A DNA stretch of 64,000 bases from Caminibacter pacificus (GCF_003752135.1 NZ_RJVK01000001.1:372001-436000), one strand, 5' to 3'. Shown: positions 1-9,334, numbered from the stretch's first letter. Program-made: numbers and translations. Notes: generated by a model not told the origin, from the sequence alone.

Positions 1-7
1 TGTAAAA

Positions 8-1699
8 ATGGGGGATACCGATTTTGTAGAGGCCGATAGCGAAACTTTAAAACTCATAGAGCATGAAAATTTTTTAATAGACGAGCACAACGAGATAAAA
101 CAGAGTTACGAAATAAAAGTAAAAAAGTACCGCTTTGAAGATGATTTCGAAATAATCGGAGAGATGAAAACGAATAAAAACCTTACAAAAGCGGAGTTTG
201 TCATTCTTAAGAGTTCAAAACTCAATATAAAAAATCTAAAAGAGAAATTAATAGACGAATTTAATAAAAAGAAACTCAAAAATTCCCTTCTTATTAATTT
301 ATGCGATAAAAATATGAAAGAAGATATAAACAAACTCGTATCTTTAGTGCTGATAGAAGAGGGGTTGTCTCAAGATTTTAAAATAGAACTTTGCAAGTGC
401 ATCGATCCGAAACCGACAATTCAAGGACGAGTCGAATATACGTATAAAAAACACAAAAAAGAGCATGAAAACTTATATATTTATCCGATAAAAAAAGGTG
501 AAACGATTATAGAAATAATAAAACCCAAACCCGGTACCAACGGTCGAAACTGCAAAGGCGAAATAATAAAAGCCGAGCCGCTTTTGGAATTTACTATTCC
601 CGATATCGCTTTTGATGAAAAAACGATAAAAAAAGAGGAAAATGAAGAGAGGATAGTTTTTGTGAGTCTAAAAGACGGATATGTCGTAAAAGAAGACGAT
701 AAATTCGAAATAAAAGACCAGTTGGAGCTACGACAGGTCAATATAAAAACCGGAAATATAAAAGGTGCCGACGAGTCGGACGTAAAAATGAAAATAAACG
801 AATCCGACGTTTTAAAAGAAGCGGTGGCGGACGGGATGGTCGTAGAAAGTAAAGAGCTTATTATAAAAGGAAACGTCGGCAATAAATCGAAAGTCAAAGC
901 AAAAACTCTAAAAATAGAAGGTCAAACACACCAAAACAGCAAAATTTTGGCTATTGAAGCGGAAATTAACGTACATAAAGGATATCTAAAAGCCAAAAAC
1001 GTTACTATTAATTCTCTTGAGAGCGGCAGAATTGTTGCTGATAAGGTGTATGTCAAAAGAGCTTTGGGCGGGGAGATAGTTGCAAAAGAGATAGAGATAG
1101 ATATGTTGCTCTCACACGTAAAAATGTATGCTCTTAAAAAGATAAAAGTTAATGTGTTAAAAGGAGAGGAAAATCTTTTTTGCATATCACCAAAAAAAGT
1201 TTTAAAGGATACCGATATAAAAAAACTCGAAACCGAGCTTGAAGAGGTTAGAAGAGATATTCGAAGAGTAAAAGAAGAAGCGCTAAAAATTAAAAAAATT
1301 TTGCTTGAAAACAAAAGAGGATATTTGGAGCTAAAAAAAACATACGAAGAAAATAAAAAAAGAGGCGTAAAAAACTCTCCCGCATTAATTACAAAGCTAA
1401 AAAAATATCAAGAAATAAATAAAAAATATTTAAAATTTAATGAAAAAATAATGAATTTAAAACTAAAAGAAGAAGAAATTCTCGAAACTATTGATAATAT
1501 TCAAAATGCTTTATATAATGCCAAAATAATAAATTGTTCGGCATGGACTCCATATAACCGAATCGAATTCGAACTTTTAGAACCGCCCGTAACTCTTAAA
1601 TACGATACGAAAGACGACGGATATTGCGGTTTTAAGCTTAGATTTTTCGAATTTCCGAAAATTGTAAAAATAAAGGTTGATAATGATTGCGGCTCTTAG
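8..1699 (+). CDS. DUF342 (FapA-like) family protein, possibly 5'-truncated
   Basis: The middle of this 563-residue protein (roughly residues 150-390) has the Gly- and Lys-rich beta-helical pattern of the DUF342/FapA family. A long charged coiled coil follows at about 400-510. The molecular role in Campylobacterota is unknown; polymer or surface functions have been suggested for relatives. The frame is open to the window edge upstream of the ATG at 8, so the true start may lie outside the window. It overlaps the start of ruvA, and the same gene-ruvA-ddl order is known in Campylobacter, which supports the call. Confidence 0.75.
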   Translation: MGDTDFVEADSETLKLIEHENFLIDEHNEIKQSYEIKVKKYRFEDDFEIIGEMKTNKNLTKAEFVILKSSKLNIKNLKEKLIDEFNKKKLKNSLLINLCDKNMKEDINKLVSLVLIEEGLSQDFKIELCKCIDPKPTIQGRVEYTYKKHKKEHENLYIYPIKKGETIIEIIKPKPGTNGRNCKGEIIKAEPLLEFTIPDIAFDEKTIKKEENEERIVFVSLKDGYVVKEDDKFEIKDQLELRQVNIKTGNIKGADESDVKMKINESDVLKEAVADGMVVESKELIIKGNVGNKSKVKAKTLKIEGQTHQNSKILAIEAEINVHKGYLKAKNVTINSLESGRIVADKVYVKRALGGEIVAKEIEIDMLLSHVKMYALKKIKVNVLKGEENLFCISPKKVLKDTDIKKLETELEEVRRDIRRVKEEALKIKKILLENKRGYLELKKTYEENKKRGVKNSPALITKLKKYQEINKKYLKFNEKIMNLKLKEEEILETIDNIQNALYNAKIINCSAWTPYNRIEFELLEPPVTLKYDTKDDGYCGFKLRFFEFPKIVKIKVDNDCGS

Positions 1700-2213
1700 A
1701 GGAAAGATTTTTGAAAAAGAAAATGGTAAAATTTTGCTTGATGTAAATGACGTAATATACGAACTAAACGTCTCTTTGATAACTTTTTCAAAAGCGAGTG
1801 ACGGCGTATATTACATAACCGAAATAATAAAAGAAAACGAGTATTCATTATATGCATTCGCCGATAAAGACGAAAAAAAGATGTTTGATTCGCTTATTAA
1901 GCTAAACGGAGTGGGGCCGAAAGTCGCTCTTGCGATATGTTCGACTTTTACGCCCTCGGAATTTGTGGAGGTCATAAATTCAAACGATATAAATTCTTTA
2001 AAAAAAGTACCGGGAATAGGGCCGAAATCTGCAAAAAGAATCCTTATGGAAATGGGTGATTTTGAAGTTGAAAGCGTAAATCCGGAAATAAATCAGGCTA
2101 TTATGGCTCTTGAAAATTTAGGCTTTAAAAAAGCCGATATCATAAAAGCTATCAGCGGTCTTAGCGGTAGTGTCGAAGAGATTATAAAAGAAGCGTTAAA
2201 AAGACTTCATTAA
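1683..2213 (+). CDS. ruvA: Holliday junction branch migration protein RuvA
   Basis: RuvA forms the tetramer that holds a Holliday junction and loads the RuvB motor in recombinational repair. The N-terminus (MIAALRGKIFEK) matches the OB-fold start of the family. Two helix-hairpin-helix motifs are visible: LNGVGPKVALAI near residue 75 and VPGIGPKSAKRI near residue 110. I chose the ATG at 1683 rather than the in-frame TTG at 1677 because RuvA proteins begin MI..LRG. At 176 aa it is slightly short for the family. The gene overlaps the upstream DUF342 frame and sits 9 bp before ddl, so all three are probably cotranscribed. Confidence 0.95.
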   Translation: MIAALRGKIFEKENGKILLDVNDVIYELNVSLITFSKASDGVYYITEIIKENEYSLYAFADKDEKKMFDSLIKLNGVGPKVALAICSTFTPSEFVEVINSNDINSLKKVPGIGPKSAKRILMEMGDFEVESVNPEINQAIMALENLGFKKADIIKAISGLSGSVEEIIKEALKRLH

Positions 2214-2222
2214 AGGAGATAA

Positions 2223-3257
2223 ATGAAATTTTTGGTAATTTTCGGAGGAAGCAGCTTCGAGCATGAAATATCTATAGTTAGTGCGATTACTTTAAAAGAC
2301 AAAATCAAAAAACACTCTCTTGAATTTTTGTATGTTTCTCCAAATAGAGAGTTTTATTTGATAGACAAAGAGAATATGAAAAGCAAATATTTTGCAAGCG
2401 GTGAATATAAAAAAGCTCAAAAAGCGGAAATAACAAAAGGCGGGTTTAAATATCAAAAAGGTTTGTTAAAGAAAGATTATTATGTTAACTTCGATGTAGC
2501 GATAAACCTCATCCATGGAAGAGACGGGGAAGACGGAAAAATCCCGGGAATGCTCGAATTTTTCGGTATCAAAGCCATAACACCTAATATCGAAGCGAGT
2601 GTGGTGAGTTATAATAAACTATACACAAAAATGTATGCAAAAGAAATGGGAGTCGATGTAATTGATTATGAAGTTATCGACTTTCCAAAGACAAAATTCG
2701 ATTTTCCTATAATCATCAAACCGGCACGACTTGGAAGCAGTATCGGGGTTAGTGTCGTTAGAAACCAAGAAGAGTTTGATTACGCTTTTGATGTGGCAAG
2801 GGAATTTGATGATTTGATTTTGGTAGAGCCGTTTATAGAGGGTATAAACGAATATAATCTTGCGGGATTTTTGAGTAGTGAAGGGTTTGTTTTTTCAAAA
2901 GTGGAAAAAGTAAATAAAAAAGAGTATTTGGATTTTGAGAAAAAATATATGGATTTTTCAAGAAAAGAGACTAAACTTGAAGAAGTTGATGCTGAAATAG
3001 AGCAAAAAATAAAAGAGGCTTTTGAAAAAATTTATAACACTACATTCAAAAACGCTCTTATAAGATGTGATTTTTTTGAAAAAGAGGGAGTTGTGTATCT
3101 AAACGAAATAAATCCGATTCCCGGCAGTCTTGCAAATTATCTTTTTGATGATTTCGATGAAAAACTCGAACTTCTTGCAAAAAACGTAACTCTCGAAAAA
3201 CCTATAAATATTGATTTTGCCTATATCAATAAAATTCAAATGGCAAAAGGAAAATAA
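2223..3257 (+). CDS. ddl: D-alanine--D-alanine ligase
   Basis: An ATP-grasp cytoplasmic ligase that makes the D-Ala-D-Ala dipeptide used by MurF. The N-terminus FGGSSFEHEISIVSA, the HGRDGEDGKIPGMLEF loop near residue 97 and the metal/ATP site EINPIPGSLA near the C-terminus are diagnostic. At 344 aa it has normal length for the Campylobacterota enzyme. A strong AAAGGAG site precedes the ATG. A murF-like gene lies 1 kb downstream, so the cluster covers two consecutive steps of peptidoglycan precursor synthesis. Confidence 0.96.
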   Translation: MKFLVIFGGSSFEHEISIVSAITLKDKIKKHSLEFLYVSPNREFYLIDKENMKSKYFASGEYKKAQKAEITKGGFKYQKGLLKKDYYVNFDVAINLIHGRDGEDGKIPGMLEFFGIKAITPNIEASVVSYNKLYTKMYAKEMGVDVIDYEVIDFPKTKFDFPIIIKPARLGSSIGVSVVRNQEEFDYAFDVAREFDDLILVEPFIEGINEYNLAGFLSSEGFVFSKVEKVNKKEYLDFEKKYMDFSRKETKLEEVDAEIEQKIKEAFEKIYNTTFKNALIRCDFFEKEGVVYLNEINPIPGSLANYLFDDFDEKLELLAKNVTLEKPINIDFAYINKIQMAKGK

Positions 3258-3290
3258 CCCCAAAATTTCCCCTTTTTTCTTTCAAAATGC

Positions 3291-3296
3291 TATAAT
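3291..3296 (+). promoter_or_regulatory. -10 box (TATAAT) upstream of acyP
   Basis: A perfect TATAAT lies 17 nt before the acylphosphatase ATG, behind a T-rich stretch. There is no clear -35, which is usual for Campylobacterota housekeeping promoters. It suggests that acyP and the genes after it form a transcription unit separate from ddl. Confidence 0.55.
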
Positions 3297-3313
3297 TATC
3301 AAAAAGGTTTTTT

Positions 3314-3583
3314 ATGACCTATAAATTTTTGATTTCCGGAAAAGTCCAAGGCGTTTGGTATCGAAAATTCGTAAGCGAAAATGCAAAAAAAGCCGGGTTT
3401 AAAGGGTATGTCAAAAATTTAGACGACGGCAGAGTCGAGGCTGTTGCGAATATCGAAAACGAAGAGAGATTCAAAGAATTTATCGATATCCTAAAAAAAG
3501 GTTCGCCTTATTCTCACGTCGAGCATATAGAATATCAAGAAATTCCGGAAATTGAATTTAGAGATTTTGAAATAAGGTATTAA
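3314..3583 (+). CDS. acyP: acylphosphatase
   Basis: A small cytoplasmic enzyme that hydrolyses carboxyl-phosphate bonds such as acetyl phosphate. The 89-residue length and the signature SGKVQGVWYRKF (residues 8-19) are characteristic; Arg17 and Asn35 (GYVKN) are the expected phosphate-binding and water-orienting catalytic residues. It starts after an AAAAAGG site. The next gene's GTG start follows its stop codon directly, so the two are likely translationally coupled. Confidence 0.93.
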   Translation: MTYKFLISGKVQGVWYRKFVSENAKKAGFKGYVKNLDDGRVEAVANIENEERFKEFIDILKKGSPYSHVEHIEYQEIPEIEFRDFEIRY

Positions 3584-4243
3584 GTGGCGAATTTTTCAAC
3601 TCATCTTAACGTTTCTGCATTTGTTAGCGGAGTAGGGGCTACGCTCGTTACATATAGCGGCGTAGCTTCGAAAGAAGACGGAATATTCTATTTTTTTGCC
3701 GGAATTGTAGGGGGATTATTGCCCGATATCGACCACGACAAATCCACTCCTCTTAAAATTATGCAATTTTTCTTTTCGAATTTAATAGCTTTTTTGGTTA
3801 CTTACAAATTCATAGGAAACGTCCCTATTTTAAATATTGCTTTGATGTGGGCGGGTGCTTATTTTTTGACGACAGTCTTTTTTTATTTTTTTAAAAAACT
3901 CACAACCCACAGAGGTATGATTCACTCCATTCCGGCTGCTTTTTTGGCTTGGTTTTTGATATCTTTAATAGCCTATAAATATTGGAATATGGATATTCAA
4001 AAAAGCTATCTTTTGGGGTTTTTCGTTTTTTTGGGGTATATTACTCATCTCGTTTTGGATGAAATATATAGTGTTGATTTGACAGGTAGAAAAATAAAAA
4101 AATCCTTCGGGAGTGCTTTAAAGTTTTGTTCAACCGATAAAACCACCAATCTTATTTTTATAAGTACGCTTTTGATTATGTTTTTGTTTTTGCCTCAAAA
4201 AGAGATGTTATTTTCGATAATTAAAGGATTGATTCATGTTTAG
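3584..4243 (+). CDS. membrane-bound metal-dependent hydrolase, YdjM/DUF457 type
   Basis: A 219-residue integral membrane protein with about five hydrophobic segments. It carries the family motifs LLPDIDHDKS near residue 45 and THRGMIHSIPA in the middle, plus a further TH..LDE motif, all likely metal ligands. E. coli YdjM belongs to this family; the substrate is unknown. The start is GTG at 3584, immediately after the acyP stop. The 3' end overlaps the following Mur ligase by 8 bp. The Campylobacter counterpart also sits just before murF, which hints at a cell-envelope role. Confidence 0.8.
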   Translation: MANFSTHLNVSAFVSGVGATLVTYSGVASKEDGIFYFFAGIVGGLLPDIDHDKSTPLKIMQFFFSNLIAFLVTYKFIGNVPILNIALMWAGAYFLTTVFFYFFKKLTTHRGMIHSIPAAFLAWFLISLIAYKYWNMDIQKSYLLGFFVFLGYITHLVLDEIYSVDLTGRKIKKSFGSALKFCSTDKTTNLIFISTLLIMFLFLPQKEMLFSIIKGLIHV

Positions 4244-5657
4244 TGTTTTTAATTTGGTTATTCATTTTTTGACTACTATGTTTATAGGGTACTATCTAAT
4301 TACCGTACTTCAATGGTACAACTACAAGGTAAATAGAATAATTTTTCATTTTCACAACTACAGATGGCATGTTTTTTACCTCATAATTCCTATAATTACG
4401 TATATTTTCGCTTATAAGTTTTTCTGGATATATTTTATTTTCGGCTATATTCCGGCGTTTTTCTTTTGGCTTCGAAAAGTCAAAAAACCTCTTAACGTTA
4501 CGGGAAGAGTTAAAAGATTTTTTCTGATTTTGGGATTTACGGAAACGTTTAATCTGGTATTGATGAATAAATTCGATAATAATCCGGGGCTTTCTTTAAT
4601 AGTTGTTTTATCGATTGCCGTTATATTATCCGAGCTTGTTGAAGCGTATATGTTTTATAAGTTTAAGAAAAAAGCAAAAGAAAAACTTGAAAAAATCAAT
4701 CCTAAAATTATCACGATTACGGGAAGTTACGGCAAAACTTCAATTAAAAACTTCACCTATCAACTTTTAGAAGAAAAATTCAAAGTCTATAAAACTCCAA
4801 GAAGTGTAAATACTCTAAAGGGAATTGTTCTTGATATTAATACCAAGCTACCCGAAAACACCGAAATATACGTAACTGAAGCCGGTGCGAGAGAAAGAGG
4901 GGATATCAGGGAGATTGTAAAATTTTTAGAAAATCATTATGCGATATTGGGCAAAATCGGACCGCAGCATATAGAGTATTTCAAAACTATCGAAAATATC
5001 GAAAAAACGAAATTGGAAGTTTTCGATTCTCCGCGTTTGATAAAAGGGTTTTCATACGAGCTTCCTTATAATGAAAAAGTGGAAATTATAAAAAGCAAAA
5101 TAAAAAACGTAAACGCAACACTCGAAAAAACAGAGTGGGATTTGGAGATTGAAAACAAAGATTATCATTTCGAAACGAAAATTTTGGGCGGTTTTAACGC
5201 TATAAATATTTCATTGGCGATTTATCAAGCGTATGAGTTTATAAAAGATATCTCTTATCTACAATCAAAAGTCGCAAAACTCGAACCTATTCCTCACAGA
5301 CTTCAAAAAATTCAAGCCGGCGGAAAAGTTATAATAGACGACAGTTTTAACGGAAATATCGAAGGAATGATAGAAAGCTTCAAACTTATAAGAACGTATC
5401 CAGGTAGAAAAATTATCGTAACTCCGGGACTTGTGGAAGCTAATGAAGAGATGAATAAAAAAATAGCGAAAGAGATAAATAAAACGTTTGATTTGGCAAT
5501 TATTACGGGAAATATAAATAAAAAAACGCTTTGTAATAATATAACGATTGAAAAAGTTTCTCTAAAAGACAAAGCAAGACTTGAAAAAGTACTTGCCGAG
5601 CTTACGGGACCCGGGGATTTGATAATTTTCAGCAACGACGCACCAGATTATTTATAG
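4236..5657 (+). CDS. murF: Mur ligase family protein, MurF-like (UDP-MurNAc-tripeptide:D-Ala-D-Ala ligase)
   Basis: Predicted to add D-Ala-D-Ala to the UDP-MurNAc-tripeptide, the last cytoplasmic precursor step. It has an unusual N-terminal membrane domain of about 140 residues with several hydrophobic helices, as in other Campylobacterota MurF proteins. A Mur ligase domain follows, with the P-loop ITGSYGKTS near residues 161-169, EAGARERGDI and a C-terminal ligand-binding domain. At 473 aa with TM helices it is longer than E. coli MurF only through this N-terminal extension. It overlaps the preceding hydrolase gene. Confidence 0.85.
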   Translation: MFSVFNLVIHFLTTMFIGYYLITVLQWYNYKVNRIIFHFHNYRWHVFYLIIPIITYIFAYKFFWIYFIFGYIPAFFFWLRKVKKPLNVTGRVKRFFLILGFTETFNLVLMNKFDNNPGLSLIVVLSIAVILSELVEAYMFYKFKKKAKEKLEKINPKIITITGSYGKTSIKNFTYQLLEEKFKVYKTPRSVNTLKGIVLDINTKLPENTEIYVTEAGARERGDIREIVKFLENHYAILGKIGPQHIEYFKTIENIEKTKLEVFDSPRLIKGFSYELPYNEKVEIIKSKIKNVNATLEKTEWDLEIENKDYHFETKILGGFNAINISLAIYQAYEFIKDISYLQSKVAKLEPIPHRLQKIQAGGKVIIDDSFNGNIEGMIESFKLIRTYPGRKIIVTPGLVEANEEMNKKIAKEINKTFDLAIITGNINKKTLCNNITIEKVSLKDKARLEKVLAELTGPGDLIIFSNDAPDYL

Positions 5658-5665
5658 GAGGGAAA

Positions 5666-6253
5666 ATGGATATTATCAATTACTTAAACGACCATTTGGA
5701 TTTGACGATTTTAGCGGCTATCGTGATTGCTTTTGTTTTGTCGCTAATACCAAAAATCGATTATCCTATTGAAAAACTTACCAATTTTTTTATGATAATT
5801 TCGGTTATCGCTCTTATTTCTTTGACTCTTCTTGTAAGTTATGACGTAATAGCAAGAAAGCTCTTTCACGGAGGAAGTATCGCTCTTCAAGAACTTGAGT
5901 GGCATTTGTTCGACATCGTATTTTTATTTGCTATTGCTTATACGCTTAGCAAGGATAAACACGTAAGAGTTGATATTTTTTATGACAAATTTCCTTTCAA
6001 ACTCAAAAAAACGATTAATTTAATTACGATTTTGTTTTTTGTTATACCTCTTAGCGTATTGATTATAGTTGAAGCGATTCCTTTTGTTCAGATGAGCTAC
6101 GCTCAGCACGAATCAAGCGGCGACCCTGGAGGGCTTTGTTGTAGGTGGATTATTAAAAGTGCGATGATTTGGGCGTTTGCGGTTGTTTATTTGCAATCAA
6201 TCGCAGAACTTAGAAAAATCTATTATCAACTAAAACATCATAAAGGCGAATAA
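5666..6253 (+). CDS. dctQ: TRAP transporter small permease, DctQ type
   Basis: The small membrane subunit of a tripartite ATP-independent periplasmic transporter, which works with the large permease to drive sodium-coupled uptake of organic acids. The 195 residues contain four hydrophobic segments and the family pattern DVIARKLFHGGS...LQELEWHLFDIVF. It starts after a GGAGG site. Its final codons overlap the dctM ATG, so the two are translationally coupled. No substrate-binding DctP gene is next to them. Confidence 0.88.
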   Translation: MDIINYLNDHLDLTILAAIVIAFVLSLIPKIDYPIEKLTNFFMIISVIALISLTLLVSYDVIARKLFHGGSIALQELEWHLFDIVFLFAIAYTLSKDKHVRVDIFYDKFPFKLKKTINLITILFFVIPLSVLIIVEAIPFVQMSYAQHESSGDPGGLCCRWIIKSAMIWAFAVVYLQSIAELRKIYYQLKHHKGE

Positions 6254-7545
6254 TGACGGGGATAATTTTATTTGTAGTTGCTTTTATACTTTTAATGCTC
6301 GGAATTCCGGTTGCTTTTGCATTTGGTGCGAGCGCTATTTTTGCGGCACTGCTTGACCCGAACTTGGGGCTTGAGGTTTTCGGACTTTTGCCGTATAGAA
6401 TTTACGGAATTATGCAAAACTTTACTTTAATGGCGGTCCCTCTTTTTATTTTTATGGGATTTATTCTTGAAAAAAGTAAAATAGCCGAAAATATGCTCGA
6501 AGCGATAGGAAAACTTTTCGGACCGGTTAGAGGAGGGCTTGCTATCGCTATTGTTATAGTTGGTGCGATTTTGGCCGCATCTACTGGGATAGTGGGTGCG
6601 AGTGTCGTTATGATGACGATAATTTCTTTGCCTGTAATGCTAAAATACGGATATTCTCCTCGTTTGGCAAGCGGTGTAATTGCGGCAAGCGGTACGTTAG
6701 GACAGCTTATTCCTCCGAGTATCGTGCTTATTATTCTTGGTGCGGTTATGCAAATAAGCGTTGGGGATTTATTTAAAGCCGCTATAATTCCGGGATTAAT
6801 CATAGTAGGGCTTTATATTATTTATATCTTGGTGATTGCATTTATAAAACCCGAAGTCGCTCCGGCGATAAAAACTGACGAGCCTTATTCTCAAATCCTT
6901 CTTCAAGCTCTAAAAAGCTTGGTTGCGCCTTTTATTTTGATCGCTTTGGTTTTAGGTAGTATTTTTGCAGGATTTGCGACTCCTACCGAATCTGCGGCGA
7001 TAGGTGCGCTCGGTGCTATAATCCTTACGTTTTTTTACGGAACGTTTAATTTGGAGCTTTTAAGATACGCAAGTGTCGAAACCGTAAAAATCACCGCTAT
7101 GATTTTTATGATTTTAATAGGAGCTACAGCATTTTCTTTGGTATTTAACGAAAGCGGGGCGGGGGATATCGTAACGGAATTCTTTACCGACTCTATTTCG
7201 AATCAATATATTTTTATTGCAATTACGATGATTTTGATTTTTATTTTGGGATTCTTTATCGATTTTATTGAAATTACTTTTATCGTTATTCCTATTTTAT
7301 TGCCTATCGTAGAAGAATTTAATATCGACCCGTTATGGTTTGCGCTATTAATCGCTATAAACTTACAAACTTCGTTTTTAACTCCGCCTTTTGGTTTTAG
7401 TCTCTTTTATTTAAAAGGAGCGGCCGGAGATATGATAAAAACAAGCGACCTTTATAAAGGAATAATTCCGTTTATTATCATTCAATTAATAGCGCTTCTT
7501 ATAGTGCTATTCGAGCCTAAACTCGTATATTTATTGGTAAAATGA
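6253..7545 (+). CDS. dctM: TRAP transporter large permease, DctM type
   Basis: The large permease (430 aa, about 12 membrane segments) that carries the substrate and sodium path of a TRAP transporter. Family features include VAFAFGASAIFAAL near the N-terminus, the conserved ASGTLGQLIPPSI in the first half and LTPPFGFSLFYLKG near the C-terminus. The ATG overlaps the dctQ stop, and the stop overlaps the next gene's ATG (ATGA). Substrate cannot be assigned without the binding protein; dicarboxylates or other carboxylates are the usual cargo. Confidence 0.92.
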   Translation: MTGIILFVVAFILLMLGIPVAFAFGASAIFAALLDPNLGLEVFGLLPYRIYGIMQNFTLMAVPLFIFMGFILEKSKIAENMLEAIGKLFGPVRGGLAIAIVIVGAILAASTGIVGASVVMMTIISLPVMLKYGYSPRLASGVIAASGTLGQLIPPSIVLIILGAVMQISVGDLFKAAIIPGLIIVGLYIIYILVIAFIKPEVAPAIKTDEPYSQILLQALKSLVAPFILIALVLGSIFAGFATPTESAAIGALGAIILTFFYGTFNLELLRYASVETVKITAMIFMILIGATAFSLVFNESGAGDIVTEFFTDSISNQYIFIAITMILIFILGFFIDFIEITFIVIPILLPIVEEFNIDPLWFALLIAINLQTSFLTPPFGFSLFYLKGAAGDMIKTSDLYKGIIPFIIIQLIALLIVLFEPKLVYLLVK

Positions 7546-8246
7546 GTATTTATATCGGAACTTCGGGATTTATTTATAAAAATTGGGTAGGGGAGTTTTA
7601 TCCTCCCGATTTGCCTAAGAGTAAATATTTCGATTATTACGCGACCTATTTTAACTCTTTGGAATTAAACTCCACCTTTTACAAAATCCCAAAACCCACA
7701 ACCTTTAAAAGCTGGAAATACAAAATAAGAAAACTAAACGACTTCAAATTATCAATCAAAGCGAATAGATACATAACTCACACGAAAAAACTCTTGCCAA
7801 CTCAAAAACTAAACGAGTTTGTCGAGCTTGTTAAGATTTTAGAAGATAATCTTGGTGCCCTTTTGTTTCAATTGCCGCCGTCATTGAAGTTTGATGATGA
7901 GAGATTGGAAAACTTTTGTATAAGCCTTGATAAAGATATAAGGTATGCAATAGAATTCAGAAACAAAACCTGGTATAACGACAAAACTTATGAAATATTA
8001 AAGCGTTATAACGTTGCTCTTGTGTGGCATGATTTTAATCAAGATATCGTATTTGAAAAAACGGCCGATTTCGAATATGTTAGATTGCATGGTTCAAATT
8101 CGAAATATAGTGGCTCGTATGATGATGAGTTTTTAAACTCTTTAGCTCAAAAACTAACTTACGCATTCGTTTATTTTAACAATACGGATGATAATAGCGC
8201 TTTTAAAGACGCATTAAGACTAAAAAAGCTTTTAGGGGAGAAATAA
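7542..8246 (+). CDS. DUF72 domain protein (YecE-like)
   Basis: A 234-residue soluble protein beginning IYIGTSGFIYKNWVGEFYP, the DUF72 signature. Internal motifs LELNSTFYKIP, AIEFRNKTWY and YVRLHGS are also typical of this TIM-barrel family. The function is unestablished; roles in nucleic-acid or Fe-S related chemistry have been proposed for relatives. It overlaps dctM by 4 bp, so it belongs to the same operon, though no functional link is obvious. Confidence 0.88.
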   Translation: MSIYIGTSGFIYKNWVGEFYPPDLPKSKYFDYYATYFNSLELNSTFYKIPKPTTFKSWKYKIRKLNDFKLSIKANRYITHTKKLLPTQKLNEFVELVKILEDNLGALLFQLPPSLKFDDERLENFCISLDKDIRYAIEFRNKTWYNDKTYEILKRYNVALVWHDFNQDIVFEKTADFEYVRLHGSNSKYSGSYDDEFLNSLAQKLTYAFVYFNNTDDNSAFKDALRLKKLLGEK

Positions 8247-8301
8247 ATATTTTTTAGAGAATATACATTATGTTAACTAAATACTAAAAAAAGGATTTTT
8301 A

Positions 8302-8775
8302 ATGATAAATGAATTCTTAAACTTTTGGTATCAATGGAAAACTTATATATATATTGGGATGTTTCTTTATGGTATGGTAAGTATTTATACTTTAATTACG
8401 GAAAAGTCATTCAAAATTGCGATATTGTTTGCAACGGTAGGTTTCTTTTTTGGTTGGATTTTAAATTTATTTTTGTTGTATGAAGAATATCATTATTTAG
8501 ATAAATATTTGCATGGACTATATTTTGTTATTGCAATGATTATTTTTTATATATTTGTTTTAATAACACTATTTTTAAGTGTTTTAAGTATCATTTTTCA
8601 TTTAGTTACTGTTCTGATTTTTTTATTATTTCATAAAGTATTTGGTTATGATATATTAATTTCTATGATATTTACACTTGGTACATATCTGATTATATAT
8701 TTCATTTTATATATATTTTTCGGACCTTATAGTGAAAATGATGTGGAAATATGGATAATAAAAAGAAATAGATAA
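8302..8775 (+). CDS. hypothetical integral membrane protein
   Basis: I do not recognise this 157-residue protein. It is almost entirely hydrophobic, with about four or five predicted membrane helices rich in Phe, Ile, Leu and Tyr, and a short basic C-terminus (IIKRNR). The ATG follows a good AAAAAAAGG site. Codon use is more AT-rich than its neighbours. A bidirectional terminator follows directly. No domain or catalytic motif is visible. Confidence 0.6.
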   Translation: MINEFLNFWYQWKTYIYIGMFLYGMVSIYTLITEKSFKIAILFATVGFFFGWILNLFLLYEEYHYLDKYLHGLYFVIAMIIFYIFVLITLFLSVLSIIFHLVTVLIFLLFHKVFGYDILISMIFTLGTYLIIYFILYIFFGPYSENDVEIWIIKRNR

Positions 8776-8790
8776 TTTAAAGAAGTATCA

Positions 8791-8812
8791 AAAAAAGCCC
8801 GTCAGGGCTTTT
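8791..8812. terminator. bidirectional intrinsic terminator
   Basis: A GC stem (AAAGCCC/GGGCTTT with a four-base loop) is flanked by six A on one side and T's on the other. It can end transcription of the membrane protein gene on the + strand and of the Met-rich protein gene on the - strand. The U-tract is better on the - strand. Confidence 0.8.
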
Positions 8813-8821
8813 GAGCGGTGG

Positions 8822-9334
8822 CTATTGAGCTTGTTGCATAAGTTGTTGCATTTGTCTGTAAGTTTGTTGCATTCTTTGCATTAATCTTTCCATTTTTCTA
8901 ACTCTTTGCATTTGTGCTTTTGTTTGGGCGGTTTGTTTCATCATTTGGATTCTTTGTTGCATTTTTTTCATGTCTTGTTTTAATTGTTGCATTTGTTTTT
9001 GTGCTTGCATCATTTGTTTTTGTTGCATTTTAGTTTGCATACGTTTTTGCATTCTGTTTTGGGCTCTATTTTGCATTTTATTTTGCTTTTGTTCCATTTT
9101 TTGCATGCCTTTATAACCTGCAGGCATTCCTCCGGTTATTGCACTTGGTGATAAAGTGTTTCCAGCAGCTCCCATGCTTCCCATTGCTCCACTCATTCCG
9201 CTCATTCCACCGGCGTCAGCACCGCCCATACCTCCTCCGCCGGCTCCACCGCCAGCTCCTCCGCCACCGCCCATAGCGAATGCTACAGAGCTTGCAAGAA
9301 GAACTGAACCGATTAGTTTTACTATTTTTTTCAT
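8822..9334 (-). CDS. exported Gly- and Met/Gln-rich low-complexity protein
   Basis: A 170-residue protein of unknown function. Residues 1-20 form a clear signal peptide with an AFA cleavage site. The mature N-terminus is a Gly/Met/Ala tract (about residues 21-58). From about residue 75 to the end it is a predicted long helix built from Met, Gln, Lys and Arg with hardly any hydrophobics other than Met; Met makes up roughly 27 of 170 residues. It has its own terminator and stands alone. Possible roles are metal binding, an oxidation sink or an envelope polymer, all inference. Homology searches will be confounded by composition. Confidence 0.75.
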   Translation of the reverse strand: MKKIVKLIGSVLLASSVAFAMGGGGGAGGGAGGGGMGGADAGGMSGMSGAMGSMGAAGNTLSPSAITGGMPAGYKGMQKMEQKQNKMQNRAQNRMQKRMQTKMQQKQMMQAQKQMQQLKQDMKKMQQRIQMMKQTAQTKAQMQRVRKMERLMQRMQQTYRQMQQLMQQAQ

